Below, in pieces: positions 50,037 to 58,135 of a stretch of 64,000 nt of DNA (position 1 is its first letter; every line of letters begins with the position of its first letter). Both the position numbers and the translations under genes were made by a program. Origin of the DNA: Pseudomonadota bacterium (GTDB taxonomy: Bacteria; Myxococcota_A; Polyangia; Polyangiales; Polyangiaceae); assembly GCA_023423895.1 (NCBI GenBank), contig JAFAER010000223.1, positions 62,001-126,000 of the forward strand, read 5' to 3'. The notes below the pieces were generated by a model that was not told the DNA's origin, did not search any database, and saw only the letters and a program-made list of their open reading frames with translations.

Positions 50037-50929
50037 CCTCCGTACGCATCGTGGAGGTCGGCCCGCGCGACGGCCTCCAGAACGAGAAGGCGACCGTCAC
50101 GACGGAGACGAAGCTCGAGCTGATCGACCGGCTCGCGCAGGCGGGGCTCACCGAGATCGAGGCGACGTCGTTCGTGTCCCCGAAGTGGGTCCCGCAGATG
50201 TCCGACCACGACGCGGTGATGCGCGGCCTGGTGCGCCGTCCCGGCATCAAGTACCCCGTGCTCGTCCCGAACCTCCGCGGCTACGAGGCGGCGATCGCCG
50301 TAGGCGCGCGTGAGGTGGCCGTCTTCGCCTCGGCGTCGGAGGCGTTCTCGCAGAAGAACATCAACTGCTCGATCGACGAGTCGTTCGAGCGGTTCGCGCC
50401 GGTGTTCGAGGCCGCCAAGAAGGACGGCATCCCGGTGCGCGGCTACGTCTCGTGCGTCGTCGGCTGCCCGTACGAGGGCTTCGTGCCGCCCGAGCGCGCC
50501 GCCGAAGTCAGCGCGCGCCTCCATCGCGGCGGGTGTTACGAGATCTCGCTCGGCGACACGATCGGCGTCGGCACACCGGCGACCGTCGAGCGTCTGCTCG
50601 ACGAGGTCGGCAAACACGTCCCGCTCGAGAAGCTCGCCGGCCACTTCCACGACACGTACGGCATGGGCGCCGCGAACGTGTACGCCGCGTTCCAGCGGGG
50701 CGTTCGCATCTTCGACAGCTCCGTCGGCGGCCTCGGCGGCTGCCCGTACGCGAAAGGCGCCACCGGCAACGTGGCGACCGAGGATGTCGTCTACCTGATG
50801 CAGGGGGTCGGCGTGGAGACCGGCATCGACCTCGACGCGCTGGTCGACACCGCGGAGTGGATCAGCACGAAGCTCGGACGCGCCGTCCAGAGCAGGGTAG
50901 GGCGCGCGCTCCTCGCGAAACGCGCGTAG
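50033..50929 (+). CDS. liuE: Hydroxymethylglutaryl-CoA lyase
   Basis: 298 residues from a TTG that overlaps the preceding stop (TTGA at 50033-50036). Landmarks: VRIVEVGPRDGLQNEKATVT (active-site Arg and Asp), EATSFVSPKWVPQM, VASASEAFS-like FASASEAFSQKNINCS, GHFHDTYGMGAANVYAA (metal His pair) and the signature SVGGLGGCPYAKGATGNVAT with catalytic Cys. It splits HMG-CoA to acetoacetate and acetyl-CoA, the last step of leucine breakdown. The methylglutaconyl-CoA hydratase needed just before it is not in the window. Confidence 0.95.
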   Translation: MTSVRIVEVGPRDGLQNEKATVTTETKLELIDRLAQAGLTEIEATSFVSPKWVPQMSDHDAVMRGLVRRPGIKYPVLVPNLRGYEAAIAVGAREVAVFASASEAFSQKNINCSIDESFERFAPVFEAAKKDGIPVRGYVSCVVGCPYEGFVPPERAAEVSARLHRGGCYEISLGDTIGVGTPATVERLLDEVGKHVPLEKLAGHFHDTYGMGAANVYAAFQRGVRIFDSSVGGLGGCPYAKGATGNVATEDVVYLMQGVGVETGIDLDALVDTAEWISTKLGRAVQSRVGRALLAKRA

Positions 50930-50986
50930 GCCGCGTCGATGAATGCGCGCTCGTGGGGACATCCCTGCGGCACGCGGTCCGGCACA

Positions 50987-51013
50987 CGAGGATGGCACCG
51001 GGTGTCATCCTCG
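50987..51013. terminator. Hairpin after the liu operon
   Basis: CGAGGATG (50987-50994) and CATCCTCG (51006-51013) pair perfectly around an 11-nt loop that can itself pair partly (CACC/GGTG). It lies 58 bp after the lyase stop and before a convergent gene end. Confidence 0.5.
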
Positions 51014-51070
51014 CGTGAGCGAGCGCGGCAGAGCCAGACGTGCTCCACCCGACGAACCCGACTCAGATCG

Positions 51071-51586
51071 TCACGGCATCCGCTGGGTGAGCGCGCCGAG
51101 GTAGTCGCGCTTGCCGACCGCCACGCCGTTGTGCCGGAGAAGCGCGTACGCGTGCGTGAGGTGGAAGAAGAAGTTCGGCATCGCGTGCTCGAGGAAGTAG
51201 TCCGCGCCGGTCATCACCTTGCCCTCCCACCGCGGCTGCGTGATCGAGCGCGATGCCGCCTCCGCGAAGTCCGTCTCGGTAAAGCCGTCGAGGTAGGCGA
51301 TGACGGAGCGGATGCGCGTCTGGAGCTCCTCGATCGTCTGCTCGTTGTCGGGGTGCGACGGCGCCTCTTTACCGGAGAGGCGCGCGGCGGCGATCTTCGC
51401 GACGTCACACGCGGACTGGACCTGACGCACGAACGGGAACTGATCCGGTGCGAGGCGGAGCGTGAGGAAGACGTTCGGATCGAACTTCTTCTCCGTCGCG
51501 AAGGTCGTCGCCGTCGTGAGCCACTTGTCGAGCTGGCCCAGCATCTTCTTCCACTGACCGAAAATCGCGTAGTACATCGGCGGCAT
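51071..51586 (-). CDS. DUF1993 family protein
   Basis: 171 residues from the ATG at 51586. The pattern is that of DUF1993, four-helix-bundle proteins related in shape to DinB/MDMPI: FGQWKKMLGQLDKWLTTATT, DPNVFLTLRLAPDQFPFVRQ, VQSACDVAKIAAARLSGKEA, YFLEHAMPNFFFHLTHAYAL. The conserved His in the last helix is kept (FFHLTHAYALLRHNG). No enzymatic role is established for the family. It stands alone, convergent with the liu operon. Confidence 0.87.
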   Translation of the reverse strand: MPPMYYAIFGQWKKMLGQLDKWLTTATTFATEKKFDPNVFLTLRLAPDQFPFVRQVQSACDVAKIAAARLSGKEAPSHPDNEQTIEELQTRIRSVIAYLDGFTETDFAEAASRSITQPRWEGKVMTGADYFLEHAMPNFFFHLTHAYALLRHNGVAVGKRDYLGALTQRMP

Positions 51587-52064
51587 CCTAGGCGACCTCG
51601 ATCGGCAGCGTCGGGCAAATGCGGTCGATGGATGCCTGCACGAAGATGGGGAGCGCGGATTCTTGGGAGCCGACACTCGAGCCGCTCGAGCGCCATGCAC
51701 CGTGCGTCGGTCGATGTGACCACGAGATGTCGTCGTCTACACCAACGGTCGGTGCCATCCGCACCCGCGTGCCCGTGTGTGGAAGAGAGCTCGGTGCTCG
51801 CGGAGCCGCCAACGTTGGGCAAGCGCGCGCCGCCGAAGGTCGGGGGAGCTCATCGACTGGATGGCCGAGCGCTTCTTGCGGGAGTGAGACTGAACGAGCC
51901 ATCTCCGCGGCGGAGCTCATCCGTGGCTCAGCCGTGGCATTGACTAGGCCGTCCCAAGGCCCCCGCTTTCGCCTTGTCTCGAGACGAAGGCGCGGCGACT
52001 CTGCGAGATCGCGGAGTGTCTTCTCGACCCCGCGTCGTGCCTCTCCCACACCATCGAGACCGCC
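51587..52064. other. Gene-free divergent region, 478 bp
   Basis: Lies between the DUF1993 gene and the DUF4215 giant. Promoters for both must be here. I see no credible gene, hairpin or ribosome site stronger than background, and no clear Shine-Dalgarno before the ATG at 52065. Confidence 0.45.
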
Positions 52065-55000
52065 ATGAGCACACGCAGGCCATCGCACGCGATTGCACGG
52101 AAGACGCTCGCGTCGATCCTCCTCGCACTTTCTACGGCCGTCGTTGCCTGCAACAGAGGCGCGCCAGCTCCCGAGACCCATGAGGTGATGACGCAGTCCT
52201 CCGCGCTCGTGGGGAACGGCAAGCTCGAGGCCGGTGAGCAGTGTGACGACGGCAACACGGTCTCCGGCGATGGATGCTCCGCCTCCGGCGTCCTCGAGGC
52301 TGGCTATCTCTGTCACGTGCCCGGCCGCGCCTGCTCGTTGGCGTCTCTGTGTGGCAACGGCGTCGTCAACTCCGGCGAGGCCTGCGATGATGGAAATACC
52401 GTCGCGGACGCGAACGGCTGCTCGAGCAGCTGCGGCCTCGCGCTGTGTGGCAACGGCTTGTTGAACAACCGCCAGTGGCCGAACTTCGACCAGGAGATTT
52501 GCGACGACGGCAACCTCGTCGAAGGCGACGGGTGCAGCCGCCTCTGCGAGGTGGAGCCCGGCTTCGCTTGTTCGGGGACTCCGAGCCGCTGCGTTCGCAC
52601 AGGGGTGTTGCTGTTCAACACGGGCGTCGACGCGAACAACCGGCGCTTGGCGAGCGGACCAGACTCCCACTGGTTCTACAGCGGGACGAGCACGGGGGCC
52701 GCCACGGGTGTCCGCGACGGGGCGGACTGGCCGAACGAGGTCCAGACGGCGCAGTTCATGGCGGCGCCGCTCGGAGCACCCGTCTGCGTCTACCAGGACT
52801 TTCTCGTGCCCTCGACGCTCGACGTCGCGCGGTTCCGGCTGCGCCTGGCGACGTTCAACGACAACGCCTTCGACGGCGCTCTGGTCAACGGAGTGGCATT
52901 CACTCCGATCACCGTCGCCGAGCCGCCCGGCCAGCCGTGGCAGAAGAACGTCGTGCGCGAATTCGGCTCGAGCGCGCCGTGGCGTAGCGGGCTGAATCGC
53001 ATCACGCTCTGCAACGAGAACGAGGCCAGCGCCCCGAATGCCTTTCGCTACCTCGTCGTCGATGCGTACGACGATCGGTGCGGTGATGGCGTGCTGTCGC
53101 CGCGCGAAGACTGCGACGACGGCAACGTCACTGCCAACGACGGCTGCAGCGCCACCTGCGGGATCGAGCGGGGCTACGCATGCATCGGCTCTCCGAGCGC
53201 CTGCGCCGCGACCTGCGGAAACGGGGCCCTCAACGCGAGCGAAGAGTGCGATGACGGCAACATCATCGACGGAGACGGCTGCAGCTCGAGCTGCCGGGTG
53301 GAGGCCGGGCGCGCTTGCCCGGTCCCCGGAGCCGCGTGCGTGGCGACCTGCGGGAACGGTGTCATCGACGCCGGCGAGCTCTGCGATGACGGGAACTCGA
53401 TGGGCGGTGACGGCTGCTCCGCGTCGTGTCGCATGGAGCGCGGTTACGCGTGCAGCGGCGCTCCTTCGACCTGCGCGCTGACGTGCGGCAATGGCCGGCT
53501 CGATCCCGGCGAGCTCTGCGACGACGGCAATACGAGCTACGGCGACGGCTGCTCGAACGCGTGCACTCTCGAGCTCGGCTACGCGTGCGCCACCGCGGGA
53601 CAGCCTTGCGCACGAACGTGTGGCAACGGCACGATCAATCCGGGCGAGCAGTGTGACGACGGAAACCTCGTGTCGGGCGATGGCTGCAGCAGCGAGTGCC
53701 GACCCGAGCGAGGCTACGCCTGCAGCGCCCCCGCGAGCGGACCGTCGCACTGTTTGGCGACCTGTGGCAACGGTGCCCTGAACGCCAACGAGACCTGCGA
53801 CGACGGCAACACCAGCTCTGGCGACGGCTGCTCCGACGGATGCCGCGTCGAAGTCGGATATTCGTGCTCCGGTTCGCCGAGCAACTGCAGCCCCCTGTGT
53901 GGCGACGGCATTCGTGCGGCCAACGAGCAGTGCGACGACGGCAACACCAGCTCCGGCGACGGCTGTAGTGCTTCCTGCCGTGTGGAGTCGGGGTGGCGCT
54001 GCCCCGCGCCGGGCAATGTCTGCTTCCACACGTGCGGGAATGGCACCGTCGAGGAAGGGGAGTCGTGCGACGACGGCAACACGATCAGCGGTGACGGCTG
54101 CGATGCCATCTGCCGCGTGGAGGCCGGCTTCGGCTGCAGCGGCAGGCCGAGCTCGTGCAGCGCGCTCTGCGGCGACGGCATCCGAACGGGTGGCGAGCTC
54201 TGTGATGACCGCAACTTCACTGCCGGTGACGGCTGCGACGCGGCCTGCAGGATCGAGCCCGGGTTCGGCTGCGTCGGCAATCCATCGGTTTGCGCCGTCA
54301 CTTGTGGCGACGGCATCCTGTCGGCGACCGAAGAGTGCGACGACGGCAACGTGACCGCCGGCGACGGCTGCGACGCGAGCTGTCGCGTCGAAGCCGGGTT
54401 CGGCTGCGGAAACACGGGCGTGGGCGCCGTCTTCACGCGTCGAGGCCGTACGAGCTGCACACAAGTCGCGAACATGACCGAGCCCACGCTTCCGGAGCTC
54501 GCCATCCAGCCCGCGATCACTGTCCCCGGGCGCTACCGTTTGCGCCACGTCTCTGGAGCCGTGAGCTACTCGGGGGGCGCGAGCTGGTACCCGGGCGTCA
54601 TCGGAGTCAACTACAGCTCGGCAGCAGAACCGCGGCGGTTCGCGCTCGGGTTCATCGGCGCTGGCTCTGCTACGGCGGTCGAGGCCGAGGCCGTTGGCGC
54701 CAGTCAGCAACGCGACTTCGACGCGGTCGCCGGGGACGTCCGAGTTGCGCTCGTCGATACCGACTGCGCGCTGAACGACAACTCGGATACGCCCGTGGCG
54801 TATCGCGCGGACGCGCTCTCGATCTGCCAGCGGATCCCGCTGCTGACCAACCCGCCGGCGCCCGCGCGCCTCACCAGCGGCAACGTCGGCGGTGACGCGA
54901 GCCCTGGCGCGACGGTTCGTGTGTACCTCGATGCCGCCATCGACCCGGCGTGCACCGCCACCGCCGACAACGGGGGGCACTGGACGTGCAACCTGGCCGG

Positions 55001-55817
55001 CGCGACGCCAGGAGCCCACGCCGCCGTCGTCGCGGCCACCGTGCTGAGCGCGACGGAGGCGGCGGCTGCGGTGACCATCACCATCGATCCGACGGCGCCG
55101 GCGGCTCCCGTCATCCTCGCTCCGACCTCCGGCGCTCACCTCTCGGCGTCGCCGGCTGCGATCTCGGGCACGGCGGAGCCCGAGAGTGAGGTCACCGTTC
55201 GCGAAGGCCCCACCGAGCTCTGCGCGGCGACGACGGATGCCGCCGGTCAGTGGAGCTGCGTGCCGACGACGTCCTTGCCCGATGGCCCGCATTCGGTCAC
55301 GGCGACCGCCGTCGACGCCGCGGGGAACAGCGGTCCTTCCAGCGCGGTCACCTTCACGCTCGACACACGTGCGCCCGATACGTCGTTCAAGGAACAGCCG
55401 CCTGCCCGTACGAGCGAGCGGAACGCGTCGTTCGCGTACGCATCGACGGAGGCGAGCGTGCGTTTCGAATGCAGCTTGGACGGTGCGCCGTTCCATCCGT
55501 GTTCGGACGCCTACGCGGTCGCGCTCGGCGACCACCTCCTCCGCGCACGCGCGGTCGATCTCGCGGGCAACGTCGATCCGTCTCCCGCCGAGGCGCGGTG
55601 GACCGTGGAAGAAGCGCAGGCGACACCGGAACCCGGGCCGCCGGACGCGCCGCAAGGAGGAGCCGACACGGGCGGCGGTGGCGGCGGTGGTGGTGGTTGC
55701 AGCGCGGCGCCGCGTTCGACCTCGAATGGCCCTGGTTGGTGGATCGTCCTCGGCCTGTCGTGCCTCCGACTCCTCGCACGGCGGCGCGCCTCTTCGGCCG
55801 AAGCGACCGTGGACTGA
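52065..55817 (+). CDS. Giant DUF4215 cysteine-rich-repeat surface protein
   Basis: 1250 residues. A lipoprotein-type signal (SILLALSTAVVACNRG, Cys29) opens it. Thirteen DUF4215 repeats follow, each CGNGxxxxGExCDDGNxxxGDGCSxxCxxExGyxC; the first lacks its leading Cys. Between repeats 3 and 4 sits a ~150-residue beta-rich insert (LLFNTGVDANNRRLASGPDS to YLVVDAYDD). Later parts hold a further beta domain, then two bacterial Ig-like domains (APVILAPTSGAHLSASPAAI). The C-terminus is MYXO-CTERM-like: poly-Gly, Cys, a hydrophobic helix (GWWIVLGLSCLRLLA) and RRRA. It is therefore a modular adhesin or surface scaffold; having both a lipobox and a sorting tail is unusual. Confidence 0.9.
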   Translation: MSTRRPSHAIARKTLASILLALSTAVVACNRGAPAPETHEVMTQSSALVGNGKLEAGEQCDDGNTVSGDGCSASGVLEAGYLCHVPGRACSLASLCGNGVVNSGEACDDGNTVADANGCSSSCGLALCGNGLLNNRQWPNFDQEICDDGNLVEGDGCSRLCEVEPGFACSGTPSRCVRTGVLLFNTGVDANNRRLASGPDSHWFYSGTSTGAATGVRDGADWPNEVQTAQFMAAPLGAPVCVYQDFLVPSTLDVARFRLRLATFNDNAFDGALVNGVAFTPITVAEPPGQPWQKNVVREFGSSAPWRSGLNRITLCNENEASAPNAFRYLVVDAYDDRCGDGVLSPREDCDDGNVTANDGCSATCGIERGYACIGSPSACAATCGNGALNASEECDDGNIIDGDGCSSSCRVEAGRACPVPGAACVATCGNGVIDAGELCDDGNSMGGDGCSASCRMERGYACSGAPSTCALTCGNGRLDPGELCDDGNTSYGDGCSNACTLELGYACATAGQPCARTCGNGTINPGEQCDDGNLVSGDGCSSECRPERGYACSAPASGPSHCLATCGNGALNANETCDDGNTSSGDGCSDGCRVEVGYSCSGSPSNCSPLCGDGIRAANEQCDDGNTSSGDGCSASCRVESGWRCPAPGNVCFHTCGNGTVEEGESCDDGNTISGDGCDAICRVEAGFGCSGRPSSCSALCGDGIRTGGELCDDRNFTAGDGCDAACRIEPGFGCVGNPSVCAVTCGDGILSATEECDDGNVTAGDGCDASCRVEAGFGCGNTGVGAVFTRRGRTSCTQVANMTEPTLPELAIQPAITVPGRYRLRHVSGAVSYSGGASWYPGVIGVNYSSAAEPRRFALGFIGAGSATAVEAEAVGASQQRDFDAVAGDVRVALVDTDCALNDNSDTPVAYRADALSICQRIPLLTNPPAPARLTSGNVGGDASPGATVRVYLDAAIDPACTATADNGGHWTCNLAGATPGAHAAVVAATVLSATEAAAAVTITIDPTAPAAPVILAPTSGAHLSASPAAISGTAEPESEVTVREGPTELCAATTDAAGQWSCVPTTSLPDGPHSVTATAVDAAGNSGPSSAVTFTLDTRAPDTSFKEQPPARTSERNASFAYASTEASVRFECSLDGAPFHPCSDAYAVALGDHLLRARAVDLAGNVDPSPAEARWTVEEAQATPEPGPPDAPQGGADTGGGGGGGGGCSAAPRSTSNGPGWWIVLGLSCLRLLARRRASSAEATVD

Positions 55818-55950
55818 GCGTCTGCCACGTTCGTCCCGCGGGCTCCGCGAAGGGCGGCTGCCGACCCGCTTCGCAGACCCTGGATGGATACTCGCGAGGT
55901 GACGATCGACGAGTCATCACGGGCCAAACCACGCTAGGGTCGAAGGTGTC

Positions 55951-56226
55951 ATGGGAGCTCATGACGCTTTTGCCCGCGAGCTCATCGCGAAGGCGCAGGC
56001 CGATTGGAAGTTGCCCGTTGAACATCTGAAGCGGGCCGTGGAGCGCGGCGACATCGGCGTCCATTTCTTCAATGGCGAACAGGACCCGCAGGTGCCCGTC
56101 GAGACCTTGCGTGAATTCGAATCCGAATATCCCTGGATCGACTTTTCGGTCTATCCGGACGCCGGCCAGCTCATCTTCTATCTGAAGTGGCGCGATATCC
56201 TCGACAAGGTGCACCACTACGTCTGA
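55951..56226 (+). CDS. Small alpha/beta-hydrolase C-terminal-like protein
   Basis: 91 residues with GAAGG four bases before the ATG; an in-frame stop lies at about 55899, so it is not the tail of a longer intact gene. The body resembles the last third of an alpha/beta hydrolase: VHFFNGEQDPQVPVETLREF (where Asp would be the catalytic acid) and VYPDAGQLIFYLKWRDILDK (where the catalytic His is normally DAGH). The His is Gln here, and nucleophile and cap are absent. It is either a decayed remnant or a small non-enzymatic protein derived from one. It lies alone after the giant surface protein. Confidence 0.6.
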   Translation: MGAHDAFARELIAKAQADWKLPVEHLKRAVERGDIGVHFFNGEQDPQVPVETLREFESEYPWIDFSVYPDAGQLIFYLKWRDILDKVHHYV

Positions 56227-56258
56227 GGCAAGAACTCGGGCGCGCGTGGGATGCAGGT

Positions 56259-56297
56259 GCGCCGACGCGCAGAGCGAGGTGCTCCGCGCGTCGGCGC
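56259..56297. terminator. Strong hairpin between convergent genes
   Basis: GCGCCGACGCG (56259-56269) and CGCGTCGGCGC (56287-56297) form a perfect 11-bp stem with a 17-nt loop. It separates the small plus-strand gene from the last gene of cassette B, and could act in both directions. Confidence 0.6.
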
Positions 56298-56317
56298 CCT
56301 CGTCCCCCCATGTCGTG

Positions 56318-58135
56318 TCACTTCACGACGGTGTCGAGCGAGCGCTGCACGAGCTTCCGGTGCGCCATGCCCCCGGGATAGGCGTAGCTCGCGTACCTGT
56401 CGACGCCCCAGATCGTCGCCGTGAACGGGCCGTCGCTCCGCATGCGCTGCACACCGTACTGGCAGGTACCGGCGTCGTTCGTGTCGCCGGGGGCTCCGTC
56501 GCGCGAGAGGTCGACGCGCATGAACTCGTAGTCGCCACGCGTGCCGACCGTCTTGAACCCGGTCAGCGTGCCCGCGCACTCGAGCCACACGTCGTGGAAC
56601 TTGCCGTCGTGCTTCGCGCGCACGATGACGAGCGACGTCTCCTTGTACGTCGGGTCTGCGTAGAAGCTGTACTCGTTGAGGTACTGCCCGGTGGGCACGA
56701 GGTTGACGAACTCGGCATCGCCGCGTCCGGCGTAGTTCTTCGCGTCGCGACCGTCGCCGTCGGCGCCGGTCATGTACGCCGCGACGTAGATCGGGTGCTC
56801 CGAGTCCTGCGTGCGCACGACGAACGCGTCCCCGGTCCCCGAGGAGAACGTCGCGACGTCTCCGGCGTTCATGGTCGTCGGCGCGCCCGGCGGGACGGCC
56901 GGATCGTAGTCGAGCCTCGTCCCGTCGCTCGATGCGACGATGCGGTAGGGCACCATCTCGTGCTCGTTGCCCGCGCGCGGGCGGTACCCGGCGCCGACGT
57001 ACTCCGAGCCCCACTGCTCGAAGGCCGGGATCTGCTGGGTGAGGATGTCGCACGCCGGCGCGCTCGCGGGGACGCGCCCGCACGCATGACCGCCGAAGAT
57101 CGTCGTCGGCTTGTTCGACGTCACGATGCTCCCGGTGAGCTCCTCGTCCTGGACGAGCTGAAGGTGCTCTCCCCGGTCGAGGCGGTAGACGAGCGGCTGG
57201 CCCGCCGGGCCGCCGATCACGCCGACGCCGTTCTGAACGTCACGCGAAGGGAGGATGGTCACCTCGGTGCCGTCCTCGGAGGCCACGATCTGAGCGCTCG
57301 GTCCGCCGTAGGGGTTCTTCCCCCAAGCGTTGATGAGGATGTGCTCCTTCGACCATGTGGGGACGGGGAGCAGCAGCGTCGCGGTGGGGACGGCGCTCGC
57401 CGCGCCGCCGAACGGATAGATCGACGTCAACGCGACCGGCATCGTCGAGCCGATGCGGAACGACGTGCCCCGCGTCGAGAAGCTGCCGAACCGGTCGACG
57501 GTCACCGCCGGGGTCACGTTCTTCGGACACCCGACGTAATAGTGGTGCGTCGCGAGCTCCGCGGCCATCTCGGGCGTCGCGTCCGACAGGAAGAGGATCG
57601 CGCTGTCGCCGGGCGCGACCGGTCCGGTGTGGCGGACGAGCTCGCTGCTGCCGGGCGCCGTGCGGTAGAGCGAGCGCGAGACGTCGACCTTCTTCCCTTC
57701 GAGCTCGAGCTCGACGTCGGCGGGCAGCGGCGACGTGTTGACGACGTACGTGGCGAAGCACGACGGCGGCATCGGCGGCGACTGGTGCATGCGGTAGTGC
57801 GGCGCCTGCACGAAGAACTCGCAGCCGTCCGAGTGCCGGTCGGCTGCGGCGGCATCGCAGGGCGCCAGGCACTTGCCGCCGCCGCACACGTCCTCCGGAC
57901 GGCACTCGACGACCACCTCCTTGGTGCACGTGTCGAACACGGTGCGTCGGTCGAGCGAGCACTGCAGCTGGCAGGCGGGCGCGACAGCGGCATCGTCCGA
58001 GACGACCCCACTGTCGATGTCGAACGCCTCCTCGGGGGGCTGCTCGAAGCGGATTCGGTCATCCGCGCAGGCGTACGTCCCGCCGCTGATGGCGACGAAG
58101 AGAATCGAGAACTGTGCAACGTGCAAGCGCCTCAT
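56318..58135 (-). CDS. IgGFc-binding-domain surface protein, last gene of cassette B
   Basis: 605 residues from the ATG at 58135, which overlaps the preceding stop. The signal ends FSILFVAISGGTYACADD, a possible lipobox. A Cys-rich segment (CQLQCSLDRRTVFDTC to CGGGKCLAPC) precedes a large beta-rich domain recognisable as IgGFc_binding: ALTSIYPFGGAASAVPTATL, PVPTWSKEHILINAWGKN, VASEDGTEVTILPSRD, DVATFSSGTGDAFVVRTQDS and HPIYVAAYMTGADG. The domain was named from a mucin-like human protein; in bacteria it is an exported adhesin-type fold. It closes cassette B, where cassette A has a VWA protein. Confidence 0.85.
   Translation of the reverse strand: MRRLHVAQFSILFVAISGGTYACADDRIRFEQPPEEAFDIDSGVVSDDAAVAPACQLQCSLDRRTVFDTCTKEVVVECRPEDVCGGGKCLAPCDAAAADRHSDGCEFFVQAPHYRMHQSPPMPPSCFATYVVNTSPLPADVELELEGKKVDVSRSLYRTAPGSSELVRHTGPVAPGDSAILFLSDATPEMAAELATHHYYVGCPKNVTPAVTVDRFGSFSTRGTSFRIGSTMPVALTSIYPFGGAASAVPTATLLLPVPTWSKEHILINAWGKNPYGGPSAQIVASEDGTEVTILPSRDVQNGVGVIGGPAGQPLVYRLDRGEHLQLVQDEELTGSIVTSNKPTTIFGGHACGRVPASAPACDILTQQIPAFEQWGSEYVGAGYRPRAGNEHEMVPYRIVASSDGTRLDYDPAVPPGAPTTMNAGDVATFSSGTGDAFVVRTQDSEHPIYVAAYMTGADGDGRDAKNYAGRGDAEFVNLVPTGQYLNEYSFYADPTYKETSLVIVRAKHDGKFHDVWLECAGTLTGFKTVGTRGDYEFMRVDLSRDGAPGDTNDAGTCQYGVQRMRSDGPFTATIWGVDRYASYAYPGGMAHRKLVQRSLDTVVK

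Noticed and set aside
51588..55655. A 4-kb open frame on the minus strand opposite the DUF4215 protein
   Set aside because: Its translation is Arg/Ala-rich with no family pattern and no ribosome site, while the plus-strand frame shows thirteen clear repeats. It reflects GC-rich codon bias.
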